The notes below the pieces were generated by a model. The model was not told where the DNA came from. It ran no database searches and saw nothing but the letters and a program-made list of their open reading frames with translations. Both the position numbers and the translations under genes were made by a program. From CAYOBW01 sp964402115 (GTDB lineage Bacteria > Verrucomicrobiota > Kiritimatiellia > UBA8416 > CAYOBW01), in assembly GCA_964402115.1 (NCBI GenBank), contig CAYOBW010000007.1:1-64000 (forward strand): 64,000 nt of DNA. The letters run 5' to 3'. Of the stretch, positions 42,901 to 54,200 are shown piece by piece (positions within the stretch are counted from its first letter, which is position 1; the number at the start of each line of letters is the position of its first letter).

Positions 42901-45171
42901 GGGGCCTACCTCGTGGAAAGCGGCTCCGTCTCGGCCGTGCTCGCGGGCGCGGCGGGGTTGACGAAGGATGCCGCGGGCGCTGTCACCCTCGGCGGCGCGA
43001 ACACCTACAGCGGCCCGACCACGGTGCAGGCCGGTACGCTGAACCTGAACAACGGCGGCGCGGCGGGCGCTTCGGCGATCGGCACAGGCACGCTGGTGCT
43101 CAAGGGCGGCGCGCTCGGCAACACCAGCGGCGGCCCCGTGACGCTGGCGACCGCCAACGTCCAGACGTGGGACGGGGATTTCGGGTTCGCCGGCCCCGAC
43201 GACCTCCACCTCGGCGCGGGCGCGGTGACGCTTGCCACCAACCGGCAGGTGACGGTAAGCACGGGCACGCTGACGGTGGGCGGCGCGGTGGCAGGCGCGG
43301 CGGCGGGCCTAACCAAGGCCGGCGCCGGCACGCTGGCGCTCAACGCGGCTAACACGTATCGCGGCGATACGCGCATCGCCGCGGGTACGCTGAATCTCGG
43401 CGCAAGCCTGGCCCTGCAGAACAGCACCGTAAACCTCGACGCGGCCGACGCGGGCACGCTCAATTTCGGCAGCCTGACCGCCGCCACCCTGGGCGGCCTC
43501 AAGGGCGGCCGGGATTTCGCGGTGCCGACAAATCTGACGCTGACCGTCGGGAGCAACAACCGGGCTGCCACGTACAGCGGCGTGCTGACCGCCGGCGCCA
43601 ATGCCACCGTGACCAAGACGGGCTCCGGCGAGTGGACGCTGTCCCCTCCCGCCGGCACGCTCAATGCCCTGAACGTGGTCAACAGCGGCACCCTGTCGCT
43701 GACCGCCGCCATGACCCCCACCCCGTCGCTGACGGTGAACGGCATCTTCGCCGTGAACGGCACGCCCGGCCGCTTCACGATGACCGCAGGCACGCTCACG
43801 CTGAACAATACCTGGCGCGTGCCGCCGGACTTCAACTGGGCTGTCGTGACGGTCACGGGCGGCACGATCATCCACACGGCCGGCATCGTCGACCAGGGGT
43901 TCAATTCCGGCAGCGGAGTCTTCAACCTGGGCGGCAATGCCGTGTACAGCGGCGGCGCCGCCGGCGGCCGCCCGCTGCGGATGTCAGCCGCCTGGCAAAG
44001 CAACAACTTCGCGAACTTCTACGGCAGCGCCAGCGCCACGTTCGGCCCGATCACGGTCGGTGACTGGAACGGCGTGGGCGGCACGTTCAACCACGCCACG
44101 CTGACCCTCAAGGATAGCGCCTCTCTGAACGGCACAGCGCTGACGGTCGGCAACACCGCCTCGGGAACCGCCAACCTGAGCGCCCAATACTGGCAGACCG
44201 GCGGCGCCGCGGCGATCGGCGGCGTGGTGACGCTGGCCGCCAACCAGACCGGCGGCAACCTGAGCGCGGCCGTCAACCTGGCGGGGGGCGTGCTGGCCGC
44301 GAACCGGGTGGTGGGCGGCACGGGCACGAGCCGGCTCAACTTCCACGGCGGCACGCTGGCGTGCAACAAGGCCGGCGGCGACAGTGACTTCCTGAACCTC
44401 GGCAGCCTTGGCGCCTGCTACATCTACGAGGGCATGACCCTCGACAGCGGTCCCGACAGCGTGAAAGTGGCCCAGCCGCTTCTGGCGCCCACGGGCGGCG
44501 GCGTGGCGACGGTCCCGGTCACGGCGGGCGGCGCGGGCTACTGGGTTCCGCCAGCGGTGCGGATCACGGGCGGCGGCGGCGCGGGCGCGACGGCGGTGGC
44601 CAACGTCAACCCGACGAACGGCGCGATTGCGAGCGTAACGGTCACCAACCCCGGCACGGACTACACGGGGACGCCGGGCGTGTTCCTGGACCGCGGCGAA
44701 GGCACGGGGGCGACCCTCGGAACGCCAACCGTCGTCACCAACCTTTACAGTGGCGGGCTCACCAAGGTGGGCGCCGGCACGCTGGCGCTGGCGGGGGTGA
44801 GCGCCTACGCCGGCCCGACGCGCGTGAACGAGGGCACGCTGGCGCTGGCCGCCGGCGGCAGCCTGGGGGCGGCGGGCACGAACGTGACGGTGGCCAGCGG
44901 CGCGACGCTCGACCTGCAGGCCGCGGGCGACGGGGCGATCGGCGACCGCGCCACGCTGTCCGTCGCCGCGGGCGGCCGCGTGAACCTGGCGGAAGGCGTC
45001 ATGGAGAGAGTGCTGGGGCTGCGCGTCGCCGACAGCCCCTACCGGGCCGGCGTCTGGGGCTCCGCCACCAGCCCAGCCCCCAACAAGGACGATACGGTTT
45101 TCTCGGGCAACGGCCTCCTCCTCGTGTCCATCAGTTCGTGGGAACGGGGGACAGTGCTGATTGTGAGGTAA
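39928..45171 (+). CDS. Large secreted beta-strand-repeat protein with GT-type tail
   Basis: 1747 residues from GTG 39928 (good Shine-Dalgarno) or 1734 from ATG 39967; signal peptide VAMALCVGLTALPGPLSAA. The passenger consists of autotransporter-associated beta-strand repeats (LTKTGSGTLTLSGVSTYAGNTTIAQGTLKLG and variants). It contains two copies of a composite block: RLNFHGGTLA, then YEGGTIDTG, LLAPTG-type turn, PPAVRITGGGG and TNPGTDYTTAPTV (about 41200-41620 and 44330-44700). Segments 40530-41760 and 41640-43000 are close paralogues of parts of the next gene. It ends SSWERGTVLIVR, one of the six GT tails, with no barrel domain. A long beta-helical surface protein is likely. It is the first gene after the promoter at 39873. 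Confidence 0.85.
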   Translation: MSPQRAARGARQAMDARNRANWVAMALCVGLTALPGPLSAAGEYWDTATTADLQAGDGIWDADSTALWSAGTGGSDPLLTWASGDDAFFQAAGPSTVTIPAGTIQANSLTIGVNNGVALTLNGPGTLQLNSAATALTVSGNTDTSSLNGPLTLGANQTWSIGRTLTVTGVIGGSDRSLTKAGAGTLVLSSAGNAPGRLVVSAGAFSLDNSFATPSLALQGTADPLVIKGANPSFLMSAGTLAVPGRWRLAHDGGYARATITGGTINHTADVFQLGFNQGRCVVTFGNTATYNGAGRTLDLSNANACNTLVVLKDSASATCGAININTTNNGANQYGMIRVSDSASLTGSSLVVGVSQNQNNANVSLATVNQAGGTVTVNGTVTLAANNMQLSPVVGTTGLQGTYNLAGGLLTANQVLGGSAGVGGQARLNFHGGTLAINPAASVAQAGDFIRLTNIGTDGKLYVYEGGTIDTGSKAVTINQPFLAPTGQGVASIPYSGTATTGYFVAPAVRITRGAGDTTGAGATATADIDPATGAFTGITITNPGTDYTTAPTVVLDFTQGAGIAVTTATLADNSYAGGLTKTGSGTLTLSGVSTYAGNTTIAQGTLKLGVADAIAAGGLVLAAGGTLDASGFAVTFAGDVSFQGGTLLNAAALTKNSGSYDAQSGSCAVSLSGSAGLVKTTAGVFTLTGNQAYTGATAVSGGTFRVAGTLASSGVAVSDGATLAAAGNGATIGSLTLGSAGSDQTTLAVTTGGAIVSVTGANALTVNGRTTIHVGGTLAVGQHYPVVDFAGAIQGTGSFAVTFAGRTGGHLVTNLVTTSLDVVVDTLDNPKWTGAADGNWDTTTTNWTLIAGGTPTTFIQNSDSVRFDDSAAGAGDVSLTGAMSPSAVTVNNGGKPYAFGGPGKLTGPTGLLKEGGGTLRIDSSGNDYAGATTISDGTLQCGVANALSATSDIEVSGGTLDLNGHALTSAGGVALRGGAITGGTLTKGSGAYLVESGSVSAVLAGAAGLTKDAAGAVTLGGANTYSGPTTVQAGTLNLNNGGAAGASAIGTGTLVLKGGALGNTSGGPVTLATANVQTWDGDFGFAGPDDLHLGAGAVTLATNRQVTVSTGTLTVGGAVAGAAAGLTKAGAGTLALNAANTYRGDTRIAAGTLNLGASLALQNSTVNLDAADAGTLNFGSLTAATLGGLKGGRDFAVPTNLTLTVGSNNRAATYSGVLTAGANATVTKTGSGEWTLSPPAGTLNALNVVNSGTLSLTAAMTPTPSLTVNGIFAVNGTPGRFTMTAGTLTLNNTWRVPPDFNWAVVTVTGGTIIHTAGIVDQGFNSGSGVFNLGGNAVYSGGAAGGRPLRMSAAWQSNNFANFYGSASATFGPITVGDWNGVGGTFNHATLTLKDSASLNGTALTVGNTASGTANLSAQYWQTGGAAAIGGVVTLAANQTGGNLSAAVNLAGGVLAANRVVGGTGTSRLNFHGGTLACNKAGGDSDFLNLGSLGACYIYEGMTLDSGPDSVKVAQPLLAPTGGGVATVPVTAGGAGYWVPPAVRITGGGGAGATAVANVNPTNGAIASVTVTNPGTDYTGTPGVFLDRGEGTGATLGTPTVVTNLYSGGLTKVGAGTLALAGVSAYAGPTRVNEGTLALAAGGSLGAAGTNVTVASGATLDLQAAGDGAIGDRATLSVAAGGRVNLAEGVMERVLGLRVADSPYRAGVWGSATSPAPNKDDTVFSGNGLLLVSISSWERGTVLIVR

Positions 45172-45239
45172 TCTGGCGGACAGCGACAGGCTTTAAGAAA
45201 GAAGTGTTCAGTCAGGCGTTTTACGGAAAGGACCCCACG

Positions 45240-48200
45240 ATGAAGAGCTGGATGCACACAGATTGGTCGCGAGTGGCTCTGTTGGCTCTGTTGGCGTTGT
45301 CGGTACCGGTGTCGGCGGCCAACCGCAACTGGGACCCGTCGAAACTCGGGGCCGCCGGATCGGACGGTTTGGGAAACTGGGACACCAGTTCGACGCTCTG
45401 GTGGAACGGTGCGGCCGATGTCGCGTGGGTCAACGCCAACAACGACAGGGCGATCATCGGCAACGGCGGAACGGCCGGCACGATCACCCTGACGACGCCG
45501 ATCACTGTCGGCGGCTTCACCTTCAACACGACGGCGTCCGGTAGCTACACCATAACCGGCTCGACGCTGACTTTCTCCGGGCCTTCGACGGCCTACAACG
45601 ACATTGTCGCCAACCAGCCGGCGACGATCTCCTCGACGATCGCGGCAACCACGCCATTCGTATTCACGAAGGGCACGGTCACCCTCGCGCTGTCCGGCAA
45701 CAACACCGCCAACCAGTTCTTCAACGTTGGCCCGGCGGGCAGCGTCGCCGCCAACGCCGCCGTGCGCATTACGGGTGGCATCAACAGCTTCGGTCAGATC
45801 CTGGTGGGCCGCGGCAACTCCTATGCGGGAGCACTGTACATCAGCGGAGGCACGACGACATTCACCGGCGGCGGCAACTGCGGTGTCGGTGTCGGCTCGG
45901 GCGGCGCTCTGAACGCAGACCCAAGCGCCACCGGAACGAGTTTCGGTTTCATGGAGGTGAGCGGCGGTGCGGTGAACTGCATCGAGTGGAACATCGGCAA
46001 CCGCGACAGGGGTGTCCTGTACGTCAACGGCGGCACGGTTAACAATACGTCGTGGGGCACGCGCATAGGCGGGCGCAACGGCGGCTCCGGCGTGCTGGAT
46101 ATCAGTAGCGGCGTCTGGAATCAGTCCACCGCCAACGGGACATATGCCATGGAGTTCGGCCCCAGCAGCGCCACGACCGTCAGCGGGTTGAACATCCGCG
46201 GCGGCACGTTGAACATCCAGGGCAACAAACAAATCAGTATCAGCAATGCCGCCATCCTGAATATGGGCAGCAGCGGCCTGCTTGCCACAATTCCCTTTGT
46301 GGACGGTAACGGCACGCTGAATTTCAACGGTGGCACGATCCAGGCCCGCCTCGACCGGGCCAACTTCCTGGCGAATAGCGGGGGCATCTACTTCAACGTC
46401 GGCGGGGCCACGATCGACACCCAAGGATACACGGTCGGCATTGCCGGAAACCTGCTGGCGCCGACCGGCAACGGGGTCACGGGGGTCAGCGGTTTCAGCA
46501 CGCTCACGGGCATGGTCGCCGCACCGATGGTCGTGATCACGGGCGGCGGCGGGTCCGGGGCCACGGCGATCGCCGACTTCAACTCCGGCAGCGGCAGCGT
46601 CACCGGCATCACCGTCACCAACCCGGGCCGGGGCTACACCTCCGCGCCCACCTTCACGCTCTACGCGGGCGGCGCGGCGCTGGCGCCGACCTACACCGGA
46701 ACGTATGCGGCCAACAGCAGCGGCGGGCTGACGAAGCTCGGTGCCGGCACGCTCAGCCTGACCGGCGCCAACACCTACGCCGGCGAAACGCGCGTCAAGG
46801 CCGGCAAACTGCAGATCGGCGGCACGCAGACCAGCACCAGCGGCATCGCGCTCGAGAACGCGACGTTCCTGGATCTCACGTCGTCGCTGACGGTGAAGAC
46901 GCTGACCCTGGGCACGGCGGGCACGGACAGCATGCAGCTCAATCTGCAGGCCGGCGCCACGGCGAACCGCAACATCACCGTGCAGACCAGCGGCGGGCTG
47001 AATGCCGTCGCCAACACCGGAAACGTCAAGCTCGGCGTGGGCAACGGGGGCTGGACGGCGGGCAACAAGTACGCCCTCATCAACTACTCCGGGGCCATCG
47101 GCACCACCGGCTTCGGGGCCTTCTCCCTGACCGCCGACTCGGCAGCCTACGGCAGCCTGGTCGACGATGCCGGGGTGGTCAACTTTCTGGTCAACGCCAT
47201 CCCCGACCCCGGCCCCTACACCTACACCGGCGCGGTCGACGGCAACTGGAATCTGGTCACTCGCAACTTCAACGGGACGGGCGGCTTCCAGACGATCTTC
47301 AACAACAGCGCCCCCAACGCCGTGACGTTCAACGACGCGGCCAGCGGCCCGACGGGCATCGTGCTCGGCGCCACGCTGACGCCCTCGCAAGTGACCGTAA
47401 CCGGCACCGCGAAGAGCTACACCTTCGGAGGGCCGGGCAAACTCAGCGGCGGCATGGCCCTGATCAAGAGCGGCACCACGACGCTGACCATCGGCACCGG
47501 CCAGCCTTGCGACTACACGGGCGGCACGCAACTCAACGGCGGCACGGTTAAACTGGGATCGGCAACCGCCATACCGCTCACCGGAACCAGCCTAACCTTT
47601 GGCGGCGGCACACTGGACATCAACGGCAACAGCGTGACGGCCGGTGGCCTGAGCGGCACGTCGGGCGGCGTCGCGAACTCGGGTGCCGCAGCCACGCTGA
47701 CGATCAGCCACTCCAGCGGCACCGCCACCTTCGGCGGCACGCTCACCGGCGCGGCGCTGCTCTCCGTCACCAAGAGCGGTGCGGGGACGCAGGTCCTGTC
47801 CAGCGTCGGCTGTTCGATCGGCACGCTGAGCATAACCGGAGGCACACTGCTGCTGGACAACTCGATTGCGGGTGCCCCTACGATGACGCTTGCGAGTGCG
47901 CCCAACATAAGTACAAGTACCGTCTTATGGGACATCAATAACGCCACCCTGACCACGCCAGGCCTAACCATGCAGGACGGGCGGATGGTGGTGAGGGGAT
48001 CCAGCAGCCTGATCACGACAGGTGGCAACTTGACGCTGGGGACGGGCGATAGCAAACGATCAAGCGTCTACCTCAAGAACTCGGCCACGGTCAATGGCAC
48101 GGGCAGGGTTCTGAACATGGGCCCCGGCTTCAGCCAGCAGGACACCTACTGCCGCATCCAGGACAATGCGCAGGCGACGTTCAGCACGGCTTATGTTCTG

Positions 48201-51200
48201 GCGAATGCCAACTACTGCGACGGTCGCGGTCACGGCAGCGTTCTGGAAATATCGGATACGGGCAGGCTGACCACCTCGGGCATCCTATGCGTGATGTCGG
48301 ACGCCAATGATCAGAACCGGTCCGGAACGCTCTACGCCCACGCGCAAGCCTATCAGCACGGCGGCACGGTGACTGTCGGCGGCAATCTGAGCCTGGCCGA
48401 CAACGACAGGGCGGTTGGCACCGGTGCGGCGACGCACAAAGTGCTTGCTGCCTATAACCTCTGGACCGGCAGCGCCCTGAATGTCGCCGGGCGCATCCTC
48501 GGAGGCGCGACCAGGACCGGCTACGGCCAGTCGTTCTTCAATTTCCACGGCGGAACGCTCGCTTACGCGGGCGCTGGCGCACAGGCCGACTGGATCAATC
48601 TGACCGCCACGGCGGGCACCGCCGGCACCACCAGCGCCGCGAACCTGCGCATCTGGGAAGGCGCCACGATCGACACGGGAAACCAGAACTTGACCGTCTC
48701 CCAGGCCCTGCTCGCACCCACCGGCCAGGGCATCAGCGCCATCAGCACCGCCGGTTTGACCACGCAGGTGTATGCCAACGACATTCCGCCATGGGTGTAC
48801 ATCAGCGGCGGTGGTGGATTGGGGGCCACGGCCGTGGCCACGCTTGACTCCGGCGGCCGCATCAGCGGTTTCGTCATCACCAACCCCGGCTTCGACTATA
48901 CGAGTACGCCCACGGTCGAACTGATCCGCGCGAATGAAACGGTTCAGGCCGCCGCTGCCGGGAACATCACACTGTCGGCCAATTCCACCTACACCGGCGG
49001 CCTGACCAAGAAGGGCTCCGGTACGCTGACGCTGTCGGGCGTGAGCACGTACACCGGCAGCACCACGATCCAGCAGGGCACTGTGAAGCTGGGCGTCGCG
49101 AATGCGATTGCCGCGGGCGGGCTCGTGTTGCAGAGCGCCGGGACGCTCGATGCGAACAACTTCACGCCGACCTTTGCCGGGGCGGTGAGCCTCCAGGGCG
49201 GCGCGTTCGCCAACGCCACGACGATCACCAAGAACAGCGGCAGCTACGACGCGCAGTCCGGCAGCTACGGGATCAACCTCTCCGGCTCGGCCGGCCTGAC
49301 GAAGACCACGGCGGGCACGTTCAGCCTCACCGCGAACCAGGCCTACACCGGACCGACCGCGGTCAACCAGGGAACCCTCAGCGTGGCCGGCACGCTGGCG
49401 TCGAGCGGGGTGACCGTGGCCGACGGCGCCGCGCTGACGGCGGCGGGCAGCGGTGCAACGCTAAGCGCCCTGACGTGTGGAAGCACAGGCACAGACCAGC
49501 CGATCCTGAACGTGACCGTGGGCGGACCGATCCTCACCGTGACCGCCACGGACGGCCTGACCGTCAACGGCCAGACCAAGATCAACGTCGGCGGCACGCT
49601 GGTCATCGGCCAGCAGTACGTCCTGATCGACTACGCCGGCACGCTGCAGGGCACGGGCCAGTTCCTGCCGCAGTTCACGGGGCGCAGCACCGGCCACATC
49701 GTCGTCAACACCGCGAATTCCTCGATCGACGTGGTCATCGACGCGGCGGACAACCCCAAGTGGACCGGGGCCACGGACGGCAATTGGGACACGACCACGG
49801 TCAACTGGAAACTGATCAACGGCGGCACGGCGACAACCTTCTTCCAGGGCTCGGACAGCGTGCTGTTCGACGAAACGGCCGCGGGGACCGGCAACATCGT
49901 CCTGACCGGTGCGATGTCCCCCGTCGGCACAACCGTGAACAACGTGGCAAAGCCCTACACCTTCGGGGGCGCGGGCAAGCTAACCGGCGCAACGGGCCTG
50001 CTCAAGCAGGGCAGCGGCACGCTGCTCGTCAACAACGCCGGCGGCAACGACTACGCCGGTGACACGCGCATCGAAGGCGGCACACTGCAGTCGGGCGTGG
50101 CCCATGCGATTCCCGCGGCGAGCGCAATCGTCGTCGCGGGCGGCACGCTGGACCTCAACGGCCAGGCCCAGTCCAACTCCGGCGGGGTGACGCTCCAAAG
50201 CGGGACGATCACGGGCGGCACGCTGACGAAGAACAACGGGGCGTACGTGGTCGCGAGCGGTGCGGTGACGACCTCGGGCGTGCTCGCGGGCTCGGCGGGG
50301 CTGACCAAGAACACAGCGGGCACCGTGACGCTCAGCGGCGCCAGCGCCTACACCGGCGCCACGGCGATCAACGCCGGCACCCTGCAGCTCTCTGGCGCCC
50401 CCGACCGGCTGCCGACGGCCACGGCGGTCACGCTGGCCAACGATGCCAGCGCCATTCTGGACTTGAGCAGCCAGAATCAGACGATCGGATCGCTGGCCGG
50501 CGCCGGTCCAAGCGGAGCTGTGACCTTGGGCGGTGGCACGCTGACCGTGGGCGATGGCGGAAACACGTCCTATGCCGGCGTCATCAGCGGAGCGGGCAAT
50601 GTGGTCAAGCAAGGCGCCGGCACGCTGACCCTCTCCGGCAGCAACCTGTACGGGGGCACGACGACGATCGGCGCCGGGACCCTGCAGATTTCGGGCGCCG
50701 CCGACCGACTGCCCACGGCCACGGCCGTGACGCTGGCCAACGTGGCCACGGCGAAACTGGACTTGAACAGCCTGAACCAGACGATTGGCTCGCTGGCTGG
50801 CGGTGGCGGGACCGGCGGCAACGTGACCCTGGGCTCCGGCAGACTCACGGTCGGTGACGCCAACAGCACCGCCTACACGGGCATCATCAGCGGCACCGGC
50901 AGCCTGAGCAAGCAAGGCGGCGGCGCGCTGACGCTGAATGCCGCCAACACGTTCAACGGCGACACGCGGATCGGGTCGGGGGCGCTGAGCCTTGGGATTG
51001 GCACAGCCCTGCAGAGTAGCACCGTGGACTGGAACGTCGCGGATAGCGGTGTGTTCAACTTCAACGCGCTTACCGCGGCCACCTTCGGCGGGCTGAAGGG
51101 CGGCCGGGCGTTTTCCATTCCGGCCAGCCTGAACCTGAGCGTCGGCAACAACAACCAGAACACCGCTTACAGCGGCGTCCTGACCGGCGGCGCCAGTTCC

Positions 51201-54200
51201 ACGCTGACCAAGATCGGGAGCGGCACGCAGGCCCTTTCCTCGTCGGGCAGCGTCCTCCCCACGGTTGACATCACCGCGGGCACGCTGTCGCTCGACAACT
51301 CCGTAACCACTCCGTCGTTGCAGATCACAACGGCCGGCGATGCCTGCCTGCGCATCCGGGGCGCGGGTGCGCGGTTCTCCATGAATGCCGGCACTCTGAC
51401 CCTCAACGGCCGGTTCCGCTTGGGGAGCGACAACTCGATCGGCACTGCCGCGATCACGGGCGGGACGGTCAGCCATACGGCCAACAACATCGACATGGGC
51501 TTCAACGCGGGGCGGTGCGCGCTGACGCTCGGCGGCACGGCCATCTACAATGGCACCGGCCGCACGTTGGAGATGTCCAACGCCAACTACTGCAACTCGC
51601 TGGTGATCGTCAAAGACGGCGCGGTTGCCACGTTTGGCGCGATCAACATCGACACGACGAACGGCGGGGCCATGCAGTACGGGATGTTGAACCTGTCCGG
51701 CAGCGCCACGGTTACGGCCAGTTCCATGACGGTCGGGGTTTCCCAGAACCAGAACAACGGCAACGTGGCGCTGGCTACGGTCAACCAAACGGGCGGCACC
51801 TGCACCATCAACGGCGTCGTGACCCTAGCCAACAACAACCAACTGGCGGGCACGCCGACGACGGCGCTGCAGGGCACCTACAACCTGGCCGGCGGCACGC
51901 TGACCGCCAACCAGGTGTTGGGCGGCGGCGCTGGCATCGGCGGGCAGGCGCGGCTGAATTTCCATGGGGGCACGCTTGCCATCAACGCCGCAGCGAGCGC
52001 CGGGCAGGCCGGCAACTTCATCAGCCTGACGGCCAACAGCACCGACGGCAAGGCCTACATCTACGAGGGCGGCACCATCGACACCGGATCCAAGGATGTG
52101 ACGATCATCCAGGCATTGCTCACGCCAGCGGGCCAGGGGGTCACGGGTATCCCGGTCACGGCGGCGGGCTCCGGTTACTTCGTTCCGCCAGCGGTGCGAA
52201 TCACGCGCGGCGGGGGGGATACGACAGGGACCGGCGCCAGCGCGACGGCGGAAGTGAACCCGGCGACCGGGGCGATCACCGGCATCACGATCACGAATCC
52301 CGGCACCGACTACAGCACGGCACCGACGGCAACGCTTGACCGGGGTGATGGAGCGGGCGCAACGCTCGGAACCGTGACGATTGGGGCCAACGCCTACACC
52401 GGCGGACTGACCAAGAAGGGCACCGGCACGCTGACGCTCACGGGCGTGAGCACCTACACAGGGGCAACGACGGTCGAGACGGGCACGCTGCTGGTCAACA
52501 ACACGACCGGCTCCGGCACGGGCGCCGGAAATGTGACGGTGAATGGCGGCGCCAAACTGGGCGGCACGGGAACCATCGCCGGTTCGGTCACCGTCCAGGG
52601 CACGGGCGAACTGCTCCCGGGTGCTTCCGCGGGGACGCTCACGGTCAACACCGATCTCACCCTGGCGGCTGGCGCAACCTGCACGTACGAGCTTTCCACG
52701 ACGTGGAACGGAGCGAACGACAAGGTCGTCGTCGGGGGCAATCTGAACCTGAACGACAACGTCCTGAAGATCCAGGGGCCGGCCAGCCCGCTGAATCTGG
52801 ACCAGACGACAGACTACGAACTCATGAGCGTCGGCGGCGCCACCGGCATCACCGGGAGCTTTGACCCGACGCCAACGTGGGTGGGGACGGCGCCGGCCAA
52901 CGCAGCCTTCTTCAGCGTGGTAACCGACACCGTCAACAAGAAGGTCCTGCTGCACTACCAGAATCTCACGTCCTATACAATTACGGCGTCAGCTGGGGCT
53001 AACGGCTCGATCAGCCCGCTCGGGGCTATCGCTGTCATCGAAGGCCGGGACCAGACCTTCACGATCGCGCCCTCCCCCGCCTATCTGATCAGCGATGTGC
53101 TGGTGGATGGCGCGTCGGTTGGCGCCGTGCCAAGCTACACGTTCACCAACGTGACGGAGCCCCATACCATCGCCGCGTCCTTTGTCCACATGCCCGACCA
53201 GACCATCACGGCGTCGGCCGGAGCCGGCGGGACGATCAGCCCCAACGGCGCGGTCACGGTGACGGCGGGGGCGAACCAGACCTTCACGATCGCGCGCAGC
53301 ACCGGCTACCGGATCGTCGACGTGGCCGTGGACGGCGTGCCGCAAGGCCCCATCGGCACCTACACGTTCAGCTTCGTCGTCGCGCCCCACACCATCGCCG
53401 CAACCTTCGCGGCCATTCCGGACCAGACGATCACGGCGACAGCCGGCGCCGGCGGGGCGATCAGCCCGAGCGGGTCGGTGACGGTCACGGGCGGTGAGAA
53501 CCAGACCTTCGCGATACTGCCCAGCTCCGGCTACCGGATCGCCGACGTGGCGGTTGATAGCGTGTCGCAGGGCGCGATCAACGCCTACACGTTCACCTAT
53601 GTCACCGCGCCCCACACCATTGCCGCCACCTTCGCGGCGCTCGACCGGAACCTCCCGCGCACGGACCAGATCCTCTTCTCCGCGGTGACCGACAACTTCC
53701 CGGCCGACGGCCAGCTGACCGGCAACTGGCCCACCTATGTGCCCGTCGGGCAGACGCTGACGGCGCTGGCTTCGCCCACGGTCGAGCTGCTCGGTGGCGT
53801 CAAATGGCAGAAGAACCTCAACGCGGACGGCGATGGGTACCGGTTAGGGGGCTCGTACTGGGACGGGTCCGGGCAGCACCCGATCGCCTGCAGCGGCGCC
53901 ACGATCATCGCGGCGGTCAAACCGCTCCGCAATGCGAACGGCGGAACGAGAGGCGAGGTCGTCGATATCTTCTACGATCGGCTGGCTCTCTCCATTGGCC
54001 AGGGCAATGGACAGGTTCAAATCGCGCGGAACGGGTGGTTCTTCGGCTACCCCGCGACGATTCCGGATGGCCAGGTTCGCATCATGAGTCTCGTCGTCCA
54101 GCCGACCGGGCAGTTCAAGGTCTTCGCCAACGGCGTCGAGATCGTGAACGAAACCTCGACATCCGACATGACGTCGCTGGTCCCGGGCGTGAGCGGAGGC

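Noticed and set aside
45138..45239. 34-codon extension of the giant gene into the previous gene
   Set aside because: ATG 45240 has GGAAAGGA and a proper signal peptide; the extension overlaps the end of the upstream protein in another frame.
50379..50981. Beta-strand repeats as CRISPR or mobile element
   Set aside because: The repetition is protein-coding, in frame and diverged; no spacers or transposase.
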